Positions 43,461-52,315 of a DNA stretch of 64,000 bases are shown here, piece after piece; the first letter of the stretch is position 1, and the number at the start of each line of letters is the position of its first letter. The DNA is from Azospirillum sp. B510 (GTDB lineage: Bacteria; Pseudomonadota; Alphaproteobacteria; Azospirillales; Azospirillaceae): assembly GCF_000010725.1 (NCBI RefSeq), contig NC_013857.1:62001-126000 (forward strand), written 5' to 3'. Below the pieces are notes generated by a model that was not told the origin of the DNA, ran no database searches, and worked only from the letters and a program-made list of their open reading frames with translations. Both the position numbers and the translations under genes were made by a program.

Positions 43461-45119
43461 TCACGTCCCCTTTCCCGCCGCGCGGATCTCGGACAGGGTC
43501 CGGGTCGGGGTCAGGGCTTCCGGGTCGAGCTTGATGTGGATGATCGCCGGCAGGCCCGACGCGCGGGCGCGCTCGAAGGCCGGGGCGAACTGGTCGGTGG
43601 TCTCCACCGTCTCGCCATGGCCGCCATAGGCGCGGGCGAAGGCGGCGAAATCCGGATTTTTCAGCATGGTGGCGGAGACGCGGCCGGGATATTCGCGCTC
43701 CTGATGCATGCGGATGGTGCCGTACATGCCGTTGTCGACCACCAGCACGATGACGGCGGCGCCCTCCTGCACGGCGGTGCCGAACTCCAGCCCGGTCATC
43801 TGGAAGCAGCCGTCGCCGGCGAAGCACAGCACGTCGCGGGTGCGGTGCTGAAGCTTGGCGGCGATGGCGGCGGGCAGGCCGTAGCCCATCGAGCCGCAGG
43901 CCGGCGCCACCTGGGTGCCGAACTGGCGGAAGCGGTGGAACCGGTGAATCCAGGTGGCGTAGTTGCCGGCGCCGTTGGTGAAGATGGCGTCCGGTTCCAG
44001 CCGTTCGTCCAGCCAGGCCATGATCGGGCCCATCCGAACCTCGCCGGGACCGGCGTCCGGCGGGGTGCTCCAGGCCAGATAGGCGGCATGCGCCGTCTCG
44101 GCGCGGGCGGCCCAGCCGGGCTTGGCCGTCACGGCGAGAGCGGCCATCGCGTCGAGGAAGCCGGCCGGCGTGGCGACCATGCCCAGCGTCGGGCGATAGA
44201 CGCGGCCGATCTCCTCGGCGCCGGCATGGATGTGGACGACCATCCTGTCCGGATCGGGGATGCCCAGCAGTCCGTAGCCCTGCGACGGCACTTCTGAGAA
44301 ACGGTCGCCCAGCAGGATCAGCAGGTCGCTGTCCTTGACCAGCGCCGCCAGCTTCGGGTTGATGCCCAGCCCGATGTCGCCGGCATAGAGCGGGTGGCAA
44401 TGGTCGAACAGCATCTGGCGGCGGAAGGTCACCGCCACCGGCATCGCCAGCCTCTCGGCGAAGCCTTGCAGCGCCGCGACGGAGTCCGCCGTCCAGCGCG
44501 AGCCGCCGACGACCAGCAGCGGTCGTTCCGCCTTGCCCAGCAACTCGCCGAAGGCCGCGACCTGGGACGGTGTGGGGGCGCTTTCCACCGGCATGGCGCG
44601 CGGGGCGATGCCGGCGTCGGCGATCTCGGTCAGCGTGTCTTCCGGCAGGGCCAGCACCACCGGGCCGGGGCGGCCGGCCATTGCGGTGTGGAAGGCGCGG
44701 GAGATCATTTCAGCCACGCGGTCGGCGCTGTCGATCTCGGCGACCCATTTGCACATGCCGCCGAACAGCTTGCCGTAATCGACCTCCTGGAAGGCGTCGC
44801 GGCCACGCATACCGCGCTCGATCTGGCCGACCAGCACGACCAGCGGAGTCTCGTCCTGCTGGGCGACATGGATGCCCGAAGCGGCGTTGGTGGCGCCGGG
44901 GCCGCGGGTGACGAGGCAGACGCCGGGGCGGCCGGTCAGCTTGGCCTGGGCCTCCGCCATCATCGCCGCACCGCCCTCGTGGCGGCAGACCACCATCTCG
45001 ATCGGGCTGTCATGCAGGGCGTCCAGCACGGCGAGATAGCTCTCGCCCGGCACGCCGAACACCCGCCGCACGCCCTGCGCCTCCAGCGCTTCGACGATCA
45101 ATTGACCACCGGTCTTCAT
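43461..45119 (-). CDS. thiamine diphosphate-dependent enzyme, acetolactate-synthase-like
   Basis: A 552-residue ThDP enzyme. The N-terminal domain has the cofactor-activating Glu in CRHEGGAAMMAEAQAKLTGRPG and LVTRGPGATNAASGIHVAQQDETPLVVLVG; the C-terminal domain has the diphosphate motif GDGCFQMTGLEFGTAVQEGAAVIVLVVDN (GDG...N). It looks like IlvB but there is no small regulatory subunit gene nearby, so it is probably catabolic and not the biosynthetic acetolactate synthase. Pairing with an ALDH7-type gene suggests a role in amino-acid degradation. Divergent from the LysR gene; start ATG 45119. Confidence 0.85.
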   Translation of the reverse strand: MKTGGQLIVEALEAQGVRRVFGVPGESYLAVLDALHDSPIEMVVCRHEGGAAMMAEAQAKLTGRPGVCLVTRGPGATNAASGIHVAQQDETPLVVLVGQIERGMRGRDAFQEVDYGKLFGGMCKWVAEIDSADRVAEMISRAFHTAMAGRPGPVVLALPEDTLTEIADAGIAPRAMPVESAPTPSQVAAFGELLGKAERPLLVVGGSRWTADSVAALQGFAERLAMPVAVTFRRQMLFDHCHPLYAGDIGLGINPKLAALVKDSDLLILLGDRFSEVPSQGYGLLGIPDPDRMVVHIHAGAEEIGRVYRPTLGMVATPAGFLDAMAALAVTAKPGWAARAETAHAAYLAWSTPPDAGPGEVRMGPIMAWLDERLEPDAIFTNGAGNYATWIHRFHRFRQFGTQVAPACGSMGYGLPAAIAAKLQHRTRDVLCFAGDGCFQMTGLEFGTAVQEGAAVIVLVVDNGMYGTIRMHQEREYPGRVSATMLKNPDFAAFARAYGGHGETVETTDQFAPAFERARASGLPAIIHIKLDPEALTPTRTLSEIRAAGKGT

Positions 45120-45247
45120 CGCGATGCCGCCCCGCCCAGCCTATGGGAATTATTCCGAATCTCCAGGATACCGACGGTGCCGCGCCGCGCGCCAGAGCGC
45201 AAACGACTTTCTTTCCACCGGTCATGAGCTTTGGTAATGAAGCGGTC

Positions 45248-46141
45248 ATGGATTTGCAGCGCCGTCTTCTTCCCTCGATGAGCATGCTGACCGCCTTCGA
45301 GGCGGCGGCCCGCACCGGCAGCTTCACCGCGGCGGCGGCGGAGCTGTCGCTGACGCAAGGGGCGGTCAGCCGGCAGATCAAGGCGCTGGAGGACCAGATC
45401 GGCACCGCGCTGTTCATCCGCAAGGGCCAGCGGGTGACGCTGACCCCGACCGGGGCGCTCTATGCCGATCCGATCCGCGACGCGCTGCGCCAGATCGCGG
45501 CGGCCACCGTGCGGACCATCGCCGCACCCAAGGGCGGCGTGCTGAACCTCGCCATCCTGCCGACCTTCGGCACGCGCTGGCTGGTGCCGCGCCTGCCGGC
45601 CTTCCAGTCGGCCCACCCCCAGGTGACGATCCACTTCACCACCAAGCTGGCGCCCTTCGATTTCCGCCTGCACGACCTGGACGCGGCGATCCATTACGGT
45701 TTCGGCGACTGGCCCGACGCCGTGTGCGATCATCTGCTGGACGAGGAGGTGCTGCCGGTCTGCTCCCCCGCCTTCCTCGCGGCGCATCCGGTGGCGGAGC
45801 CGGCCGACCTGCTGTCGCTGCCGCTGCTGCACACCAGCACGCGGGCCGACGCCTGGAACGAATGGCTGGCCGCCCAGGGGCTGGCCCCGCGGCCCGGCGC
45901 CGGCATGGTGTTCGAACAGTTCGCCACCACCGCCCAGGCGGCGGAGGCCGGCCTTGGCGTCGCCCTGCTGCCGACCCTGCTGGTCCGCGGCGAGCTGGCC
46001 GACGGCGCCCTGGTCCCGGCGATGGACCGGCCCCACCGCAGCGCGCGGGCCTATCATCTCGTCCATCCGCGCGGCAAGGCCAACCACCCGCCCTTCGCCG
46101 CCTTCCGCCAATGGCTTCTGGCGGAGGCGCGGGGAGGCTGA
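45248..46141 (+). CDS. LysR-family regulator (GcvA-like)
   Basis: A 297-residue LysR-type regulator. The winged helix-turn-helix is at about 8-70 (LTAFEAAARTGSFTAAAAELSLTQGAVSRQIKALE), followed by the linker and a periplasmic-binding-like effector domain (LNLAILPTFGTRWLVPRL, the hallmark of the GcvA branch). It is divergent from the ThDP enzyme gene with a 128-base gap, so it most probably controls the ThDP enzyme and aldehyde dehydrogenase; the effector is unknown. I use ATG 45248, as the open frame upstream is not LysR-like; ATG 45224 is possible. Confidence 0.9.
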   Translation: MDLQRRLLPSMSMLTAFEAAARTGSFTAAAAELSLTQGAVSRQIKALEDQIGTALFIRKGQRVTLTPTGALYADPIRDALRQIAAATVRTIAAPKGGVLNLAILPTFGTRWLVPRLPAFQSAHPQVTIHFTTKLAPFDFRLHDLDAAIHYGFGDWPDAVCDHLLDEEVLPVCSPAFLAAHPVAEPADLLSLPLLHTSTRADAWNEWLAAQGLAPRPGAGMVFEQFATTAQAAEAGLGVALLPTLLVRGELADGALVPAMDRPHRSARAYHLVHPRGKANHPPFAAFRQWLLAEARGG

Positions 46142-46147
46142 CCTGTC

Positions 46148-47926
46148 TCAGACCGCCGCCAGTTCCCCGATCCCCTCGCCGTCGCGCCGCACCGCCAGCC
46201 GGCGCTCGTGGAAGGCGGCGAGGCTGGGGCGGTGGCCGACGCTGATCAGCGTGGTGCCGGGCAGCCGCTGGCGCAGCAGGCCGTAGAGCCGTTCCTCCGT
46301 CTCCGGGTCGCAGGCCGACGTCGCCTCGTCCAGATAGAGCCAGCCCGGCTTGTGCAGCAGGGCGCGGGCGATGGCGACGCGCTGCTGCTCGCCGCCGGAC
46401 AGGCGTTGCGACCAGTGATCCTCCTCGGCCAGCCGGTCGGCGAAGCCGGCCATGCCGACGGCGTCCAGCACCTCGCGCACCGCATCCGCCTCGAAGGCGT
46501 CCGGGGCGGCGGGGTAGGTGACGGCGGCGCGCAGGGTCCCGATCGGCAGGTAGGGCTTCTGCGGCAGCATCATGCCGCCATTGGCGGCGGCCGTGCCGCC
46601 GGCGGGCAGGGCGATCCGGCCCCGGCCGAAGGGCCAGATGCCGGCGATCGCGCGCAGGATCGTGCTCTTGCCCGATCCCGACGGGCCGGTGATCAGCAGC
46701 GTCTCGCCCGGCCGAACCGTCAGGTCGGCGCGGACCAGCGGCGTGCCGCCCTTCGGCAGGGTCAGGATCAGCCCGTCCAGCGTCAGGGCGCCGTCGGCCG
46801 CCGCCGCGCGTTCCACCCCGGCATGATCGCGGCTGGCGGCGCGCACCGTCTCCACCGCATGGCGGAAGCCGGTCAGACGGCTGGTGGTGGCGTGCCAGTC
46901 GGCGAGGCTTACATAGGCGTCGATGAACCAGGACAACGCCCCCTGCACCTGCCCGAAGGCCTGGGAGGTCTGCATCAGCGAGCCCAGCGGCAGGGAGCCG
47001 TTGAAATAGCGCGGGGCGGCGACCACCAGCGGGAAGATGACGGCGACCTGACCATAGGCCGAGGTGAACCAGACCAGCCGCTTCTGCGTGCGCATCAGCG
47101 CCCACCAGTTGGCGACCACGCGGGCGAAACGGTCGTTGAAGCCGCGCGCCTCCTGCGCCTCGCCCTGTTGCAGGGCGATGCTCTCGGCATTCTCGCGCAG
47201 GCGGACCATCGAGAAGCGGAAATCGGCCTCGTAACGCTGCTGGTCGAAGCTGAGGCGGGCCAGCGGCTTGCCGATCTTGTGGGTGATCCAGGTGCCGGCG
47301 ACGGCATAGACCAGCGCCACCCAGACCATGTAGCCGGGCAGGTCGATGCCCAGCCACGGGATGGTGACCGATCCCGACAGGCTCCACAGGATGGCGAGGA
47401 AGGAGACCAGCGAGACCAGATTGGTCAGGAAGCCCAGCGACAGGCTCAGCGTCAGTTGCACGAAGCTTCGCAGATCCTCGGCGATGCGCTGGTCGGGGTT
47501 GTCGGTGCCGGTGTCGGCGAATTGCAGGCGGTAATAGGTCTGGCTCTCCAGCCAGTCGCCGAGATAGCGCTCGGTCAGCCAGCGTCGCCAGCGGATTTGC
47601 AGCATCTGGTTCAGGTAGAGGCGATAGACCGCCACCGCGATGAAGACCAGCGCCAGCCCGCCGAACACCAGAAGCGCATGGAGGAAGGCGCCCTGGTCCT
47701 TCTCCTGCAACGCGTTGAAGATGTCGGCGTTGATCTGGGTGAACCAGACCTCCATGAACACGGCGCCGAGATTGAGGGCGACGATCGCCGCCAGCAGGCC
47801 GCGCGCCGCCCATTTCTCTTCGGAGGACCAGTAGGGGCGGGTCAGGCGCCAGACGTCGGCCAGGAAATGCCGCGCCGCGGACAGGCGCGCGGTGAGGCCG
47901 GGAGAGGAATCGGAACTTGCGGGCAT
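46148..47926 (-). CDS. SbmA/BacA-YddA-type ABC transporter (fused permease and ATPase)
   Basis: 592 residues. The first 330 or so residues form a six-helix domain with SbmA/BacA-like motifs (WRLTRPYWSSEEKWAARGLL; VWFTQINADIFNALQEKD; RWRRWLTERYLGDWL; NPDQRIAEDLRSF). The C-terminal ATPase has Walker A GPSGSGKST, signature RLSGGEQQRVAIARALL and Walker B LYLDEATSACD. Relatives carry peptides or very-long-chain fatty acids/vitamins across the inner membrane. The start is ATG 47926. Single gene, convergent with the LysR gene (6-base gap). Confidence 0.9.
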   Translation of the reverse strand: MPASSDSSPGLTARLSAARHFLADVWRLTRPYWSSEEKWAARGLLAAIVALNLGAVFMEVWFTQINADIFNALQEKDQGAFLHALLVFGGLALVFIAVAVYRLYLNQMLQIRWRRWLTERYLGDWLESQTYYRLQFADTGTDNPDQRIAEDLRSFVQLTLSLSLGFLTNLVSLVSFLAILWSLSGSVTIPWLGIDLPGYMVWVALVYAVAGTWITHKIGKPLARLSFDQQRYEADFRFSMVRLRENAESIALQQGEAQEARGFNDRFARVVANWWALMRTQKRLVWFTSAYGQVAVIFPLVVAAPRYFNGSLPLGSLMQTSQAFGQVQGALSWFIDAYVSLADWHATTSRLTGFRHAVETVRAASRDHAGVERAAAADGALTLDGLILTLPKGGTPLVRADLTVRPGETLLITGPSGSGKSTILRAIAGIWPFGRGRIALPAGGTAAANGGMMLPQKPYLPIGTLRAAVTYPAAPDAFEADAVREVLDAVGMAGFADRLAEEDHWSQRLSGGEQQRVAIARALLHKPGWLYLDEATSACDPETEERLYGLLRQRLPGTTLISVGHRPSLAAFHERRLAVRRDGEGIGELAAV

Positions 47927-48059
47927 TGGTCGGGCACTCGCAGGCGGTCGGAGATCGTCTTGCCGATTACCACCCTTTGCCCCGCCCGCGCTATGAAATC
48001 GCTGTCACTTGCCGCGGACCATGTCCCAACCGGCCGCCGCCGCCCCGGCGGTCTCGCCG

Positions 48060-48833
48060 TCAGCGCCGCTGCCCGGCCGAGTTGCGGCAGTCGCCCAGGA
48101 TGTTGCCGACGGTCACCCGTTCCCGCTCGTCCATGGCGAGATCCCAGCGCGCCTTCACCAGGATCCAGTCGGCGACATAGAGGCAGACGCCGTCGCGTTT
48201 GGGCGGCAGCCAGTCTTCCGGCCCCTTGGAGCCCTTGGCGCGGTTCGCCTCGCGGCTGGAGACCAGCAGGGTCAGCGGGTCGCTGGTGTCGTTGGCGTAG
48301 GCGGCGCGTTTCTCCCGGCTCCAGCCATGGCCGCCGCTGGCATAGGCCTCCTCCAGCGGCACCCGGTGGTCGATGTCGACCATCTGGGGGTCGGTGAAGC
48401 GCTCGCCGGTGTAGGGGTCGGTCCAGTCGCCCGACTTCACGGCGCAGCCCTTGGCATCGAGCGTCGCCGGACGGCGGGAGTCGCGGATCAGCACCTTTTC
48501 GCGGGCGTTCAGACAGCCGCCGTCGAGCGCCAGCCAGTGCGGCCACTCCTCGCGCTCATAGCCGCGGCGCTTTTCGGGTTCCACCCGGATGCCGTCCAGC
48601 TGGCGGGCCACTTCGGAGAAATCGATCCCGTCGGCCGGGCGGGCGATGACCGGCGGCGGCGGCTCGGCCGCCTCCTGGCGGCGTGGCTGGCGTTGGCGGT
48701 GGGTCTCCCCGCCCAGCAGGCGGTCGAGCGTGCCGGGCGGTATGATGTGGACCCGCTCCGCCACGGCGGCGGCGGCGAGCAGTGCCAGGACGATGAACAG
48801 GCCCCGCAGGGTCAGGGATCGGCGGCGGGCCAT
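48060..48833 (-). CDS. membrane-anchored HNH endonuclease (DUF1524/GmrSD C-terminal type)
   Basis: A 257-residue protein with an N-terminal signal anchor (about 8-27, TLRGLFIVLALLAAAAVA) and a Gln/Arg/Pro-rich linker, so it acts outside the cytoplasm. The HNH motif is VDIDHRVPLEEAYASGG (about 150-166) with AYANDTSDPLTLLVSSREANRAKGSKGPEDWLPP (Asn and His/Lys contacts) behind it and several Cys that may form disulfides. Secreted nucleases of this kind are common in actinobacteria and proteobacteria; role in nutrient scavenging or competition is not settled. No partner gene seen. Confidence 0.82.
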   Translation of the reverse strand: MARRRSLTLRGLFIVLALLAAAAVAERVHIIPPGTLDRLLGGETHRQRQPRRQEAAEPPPPVIARPADGIDFSEVARQLDGIRVEPEKRRGYEREEWPHWLALDGGCLNAREKVLIRDSRRPATLDAKGCAVKSGDWTDPYTGERFTDPQMVDIDHRVPLEEAYASGGHGWSREKRAAYANDTSDPLTLLVSSREANRAKGSKGPEDWLPPKRDGVCLYVADWILVKARWDLAMDERERVTVGNILGDCRNSAGQRR

Positions 48834-48849
48834 GTCAACCCGCCCAAGA

Positions 48850-48893
48850 CCGGTCCCCGCTCCACAGGGGAGAAGTGGATGGGGGAGAAGGAG
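48850..48893. repeat. GGGGAGAAG/GGGGGAGAAGG intergenic element
   Basis: CCGGTCCCCGCTCC, AGGGGAGAAG and ATGGGGGAGAAGGAG in the gap between the HNH and epimerase genes resemble the other G-rich palindromes of the window, with weaker pairing. Confidence 0.4.
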
Positions 48894-48966
48894 AAATCGT
48901 CACTCCAGCCATGTTCCGCCCGCCGTTTCGATCCGCCGCCGTCATACACCGGCGGCGGACCCGACC

Positions 48967-49911
48967 TCAAGGCATGCGGCCGGTCAGGGTGGCGCTCAGC
49001 CCTTCGAGCAGGCCGATCTGGCACATGGTGTCGAAGGTGGCGCGCATCAGCGACGGGTCGCCGATCGATACGCGGATGTCGCCGGCGCGCGGCTCCGTGT
49101 GGCGGCGGCGGACCTTGCTGCCGCACAGCTCCTGCAGGACCTCCAGCAGCATCACCAGCGAGGTGGCCCGGCCGGTGCAGAGATTGAAGAGCTGCGCGCC
49201 GGCGAAACGCCGTTCCATCGCCAGCGCCAGGATGCGCACCACGTCGCCGACGAAGACGAAATCACGCACCTGTTGGCCGTCACCATGGATCTCCACATCC
49301 TCGCCACGGGCGACCCGGCGGGCGAAGATGGAGATCACGCCGGAATAGGGCGACATCGGATCCTGGCGCGGTCCGTAGACGTTGAAGAAGCGGAAGCCCA
49401 CCGTCGGCACCCCCTGGATCGCCCAGGCGACGCGGCCATGCATCTCGCAGCCCAGCTTGTCGACGCCGTAGGCGGACAGCGGACGCGGCGGTTCGTCCTC
49501 CCTCAGCGGGGTATTGGTGTTGTCGCCGTAGATCGCGGCGGACGAGGCATAGACCACCGGGACCGGATGGCCGCCCTTGGCGTTACGCGCCGCCTCGAAC
49601 ACGGTGACGGTGCCCAGCAGATTGGTGCGGTGGGTCTCCGCCCACAATTCCCGCGATTTCTGCACCGAGGCCACGGCGGCGAGGTGGAAGACGCCGTCCA
49701 CGCCCTCGCCGGCGTCGCCCGCCATCGCCTCGCGCACCGCGGCGGGATCGGCGACGTCGCCCACCACCAGCTTCGCGCCATGCGGCTTGTTTTGCAGGCT
49801 GCCGCTCGACAGGTTGTCGAGAATCGTCACCCGATGCCCGTCGGCCAGCAGCCGGTCGGCCAGATGCGAACCGATGAAGCCGCATCCGCCGGTGATGAGG
49901 TAGTGTGCCAT
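48967..49911 (-). CDS. NAD-dependent sugar epimerase/dehydratase
   Basis: A 314-residue extended short-chain dehydrogenase. The NAD motif GGCGFIGSH is at 8-16, the catalytic Ser region is VYASSAAIYGD and the YxxxK motif is SAYGVDKLG; RFFNVYGPRQDPMSPYSGVISIF is typical of UDP-glucose 4-epimerase-like (GalE/WbpP-type) enzymes. Probably makes a nucleotide sugar for a surface polysaccharide; the substrate cannot be told. I use ATG 49911 where the Rossmann fold begins. A glycosyltransferase gene lies at 55 kb, not adjacent. Confidence 0.88.
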   Translation of the reverse strand: MAHYLITGGCGFIGSHLADRLLADGHRVTILDNLSSGSLQNKPHGAKLVVGDVADPAAVREAMAGDAGEGVDGVFHLAAVASVQKSRELWAETHRTNLLGTVTVFEAARNAKGGHPVPVVYASSAAIYGDNTNTPLREDEPPRPLSAYGVDKLGCEMHGRVAWAIQGVPTVGFRFFNVYGPRQDPMSPYSGVISIFARRVARGEDVEIHGDGQQVRDFVFVGDVVRILALAMERRFAGAQLFNLCTGRATSLVMLLEVLQELCGSKVRRRHTEPRAGDIRVSIGDPSLMRATFDTMCQIGLLEGLSATLTGRMP

Positions 49912-50141
49912 GGTCCGTTCGAGCCCTTCCTTGTTGCGCCGGCTTCGCCGCGCCGCAGCGGAAAGCCGGAAACCCATCCCCAAGAGTCGGGACACAACCA
50001 ATGGTTCGCCAGACCATCTTCGGGATAGGACCGCGCCTAAACCGGGGAGGCGGCCTGGACCGTCCGGCGACCCAGGAGGCGAATCGGTGCCGCTTCCCTC
50101 ATGACGGTTTTGGGACAGGCGGGACCGATGGTTCAACAGGC

Positions 50142-50207
50142 TTATCCACCGCCTTGTCCACGGTTCTGTGGATAACTATGGTCAAGCGCGCGGGGCGTCC
50201 CCGCGCG
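50142..50207. promoter_or_regulatory. DnaA-box-like cluster followed by a GC palindrome
   Basis: TTATCCACC (50142-50150), TTGTCCACG (50154-50162) and TGTGGATAA (50167-50175, exact complement of the consensus TTATCCACA) lie within 34 bases; a CGCGCGGGG/CCCCGCGCG palindrome (50187-50195, 50199-50207) follows at once. Another TGTGGACGA is near 50348. It could titrate DnaA, regulate the epimerase gene or belong to an origin; there is no AT-rich unwinding region. Confidence 0.5.
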
Positions 50208-50280
50208 TCGCGCCAGTCACACTGGTGCAGAAATGCTGCCCTATGCGACTGGTTGCTTCGCTGCACGGCACAAATCCGGT

Positions 50281-50328
50281 CAAAGCAAAAGGCCCCACCG
50301 TGGCGGTCATGCCACAGCGGGGCCTCGC
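50281..50328 (-). terminator. terminator of serC
   Basis: GGCCCC(A)CCGTGGC pairs with GCCACAGCGGGGCC (about 50294-50328, two mismatches); read on the minus strand it is followed by TTTTGCTTTG. It lies about 60 bases after the serC stop. Confidence 0.7.
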
Positions 50329-50388
50329 GAGGGATCCGGACAGGGCTGTGGACGAAGGCCACGGCCGCGCTTGCCCGGTTGCCGGGCG

Positions 50389-51573
50389 TCAGCCCTGCGG
50401 GCCGAGCATTTCCGCCTTCACGGTGGCGAAAGCCCAGTCGAGCCAGGGCAGCACCGCCTCCATATCCTCATTCTCCACCGTCGCGCCGCCCCACAGGCGC
50501 AGGCCGGGAGGCGCATCGCGGTAGGAACCGGCGTCGAAGGCGGCCTCCTCCTTCTCCAGCAGGGCCGACAACTTCTTGGCGAAGGCGGCCTGGGCCTCCT
50601 CCGACAGGGCGGTCACCTCCGGATCGGTGAAGCGCAGACAGATCGAGGTGCAGGAGCGGTTCGCCGGATCCTTCGCGAGGAAGCCAGCCCAGGGGCTGGT
50701 CTCCACCCATTCCGCGACGATGCGCAGATTCTGTTCCGACCGGCGGATCAGCGGGGTCAGGCCGCCCAGCGACAGCGCCCAGCGCAGGCCGTCGATGGCG
50801 TCCTCGACGCACAGCATCGACGGGGTGTTGATGGTGTCGCCTTCGAAGATGCCCTCGATCAGCTTGCCGTTCTTCGTCATCCGGAAGATCTTCGGCAGCG
50901 GCCGGTCGGGCTGGAAGCTCTCCAGCCGTTCGACGGCGCGCGGGCCCAGCACCAGCATGCCGTGCGCCGCCTCGCCGCCCAGCACCTTCTGCCAGGACCA
51001 GGTGGCGACATCGAGCTTGTGCCAGGGCAGCGCCATGGCGAAGGCGGCGGAGGTGGCGTCGCAGATGGTCAGCCCCGCGCGGTCGTCGGCGATCCAGTCG
51101 CCGTCGGCGACGCGGACACCGGCGGTGGTGCCGTTCCAGGTGAAGACGACGTCACGGCTGAAATCGACCGAAGACAGGTCCGGCAATTCGCCATAGGGGG
51201 CGATCAGGTTGCGGACGTCGGGAAGCTTCAACTGATTGGCGACGTCGGTGACCCATTCCTTGCCGAAGCTTTCCCAGGCCAGCATGTCGACGCCGCGCGG
51301 GCCCAGCAGCGACCACAGCGCCATCTCCACCGCCCCGGTGTCGGAGGCGGGGACGATGCCGATGCGGTAGTCGCCGGGAATGCCAAGCACCGCGCGGGTG
51401 AGGTCGATGACCTCCTTCAGCTTGGCCTTACCGGGCTTGGAGCGGTGGGAGCGGCCGAGCAGCGCGCCGTCCAGCGCATCGAGCGACCAGCCTGGACGCT
51501 TCGCGCAGGGGCCGGAGGAGAAGAGCGGGGTGTCGGGGCGGCGGCTGGGCCGGCCGGCGGTGTTGGCATTCAT
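50389..51573 (-). CDS. serC: phosphoserine aminotransferase
   Basis: A 394-residue PLP enzyme of serine biosynthesis, converting 3-phosphohydroxypyruvate and glutamate to phosphoserine. N-terminal FSSGPCAKRPGWSL and GRSHRSKPGKAKLKE are the family start; the PLP Lys is in WSWQKVLGGEAAHG (about residue 194) and WNGTTAGVRV and ICDATSAAFAM are cofactor contacts. It fits the alphaproteobacterial/archaeal SerC subgroup. Start ATG 51573 after CAGGAAGTCCGCGCC. serA, often next to serC in alphaproteobacteria, is not in the window. Confidence 0.92.
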   Translation of the reverse strand: MNANTAGRPSRRPDTPLFSSGPCAKRPGWSLDALDGALLGRSHRSKPGKAKLKEVIDLTRAVLGIPGDYRIGIVPASDTGAVEMALWSLLGPRGVDMLAWESFGKEWVTDVANQLKLPDVRNLIAPYGELPDLSSVDFSRDVVFTWNGTTAGVRVADGDWIADDRAGLTICDATSAAFAMALPWHKLDVATWSWQKVLGGEAAHGMLVLGPRAVERLESFQPDRPLPKIFRMTKNGKLIEGIFEGDTINTPSMLCVEDAIDGLRWALSLGGLTPLIRRSEQNLRIVAEWVETSPWAGFLAKDPANRSCTSICLRFTDPEVTALSEEAQAAFAKKLSALLEKEEAAFDAGSYRDAPPGLRLWGGATVENEDMEAVLPWLDWAFATVKAEMLGPQG

Positions 51574-51704
51574 GGCGCGGACTTCCTGTCCCGGAACGGG
51601 AATGTGCGGAGGCCCGGACCTTAAAAGCTGTGTCCGGCCCCGTCAATCGACCCTGGCGGACCTCAGCCCGGCGGACACCGCAGGCAAAGCCACCGTCTGG
51701 CGGC

Positions 51705-52172
51705 TTATCTGCTGCGGCCGACCTTGCCGTTGCGGTAGGTCCAGGCGGCCTCGCCCCCGCCGCCCGGCTGGGGCATGGAGACGGTCAGGGTGTCGTTGTC
51801 GATGGAGACCTGGGCGGCGTCGCTGCACGAACCGAAGGGAAAGGAGACCATCGGTTGCGTCCCGCCCAACTCCAGGATGCGGAAGCGGGTCGGGCAGTCC
51901 TTGGCGCCGGTGTCGGCCTGGAACAGGGCGATCCAGCGGTCCTTCAGGGAATAGGCGCCGACGAAGGACAGCATGGCGCTCTCCTTGTCCTCGAACACCG
52001 GCTTGTCGTCGACCGACACCTGGGTGTGCTTCGGCGCGACGTCGGTCATCGTCAGCACGTTGTTGCCGAGCGCCGCCATCAGGCGCGGTTCGGCCGCCGC
52101 GGCGGAGGCGGCGATCCCGAAGCCAACCGAAAGGCTGCCCACCACCGTGACGCACACGCTAAGAACCCGCAA
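51705..52172 (-). CDS. secreted protein of unknown function
   Basis: I propose a TTG start at 52172, with AGGGAG 6-7 bases before it, giving 155 residues that begin directly with a signal peptide (VCVTVVGSLSVGFGIAASAAAA, about 6-27). An ATG 20 codons upstream gives an Arg/Pro-rich extension before the signal and is less likely. The mature part is beta-rich, with two Cys (KDCPTRF; FGSCSDA) that may form a disulfide. Not a family I recognise. It sits alone upstream of serC on the same strand. Confidence 0.65.
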   Translation of the reverse strand: MRVLSVCVTVVGSLSVGFGIAASAAAAEPRLMAALGNNVLTMTDVAPKHTQVSVDDKPVFEDKESAMLSFVGAYSLKDRWIALFQADTGAKDCPTRFRILELGGTQPMVSFPFGSCSDAAQVSIDNDTLTVSMPQPGGGGEAAWTYRNGKVGRSR

Positions 52173-52315
52173 AGGCCGTCTCCCTGGCTGCTGCGCCCCG
52201 GCGGGGCGGCTTGTCCGAACGGGGCGCACCATAATGCGGCAGGCGCTCCGCCGGAAGCCGTCCTTTTCGGTTTGAGGCGGTCAAGGTCAGGCGATCGACG
52301 GCTCCGGCGCCGGTC

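Larger units (their letters stand above)
49912..50388. other. intergenic region with DnaA-box-like cluster and terminator
   Basis: 477 bases without a gene. Features inside: DnaA-box-like 9-mers at 50142-50175, a GC-rich palindrome at 50187-50207, and the serC terminator at about 50281-50328. Confidence 0.7.
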
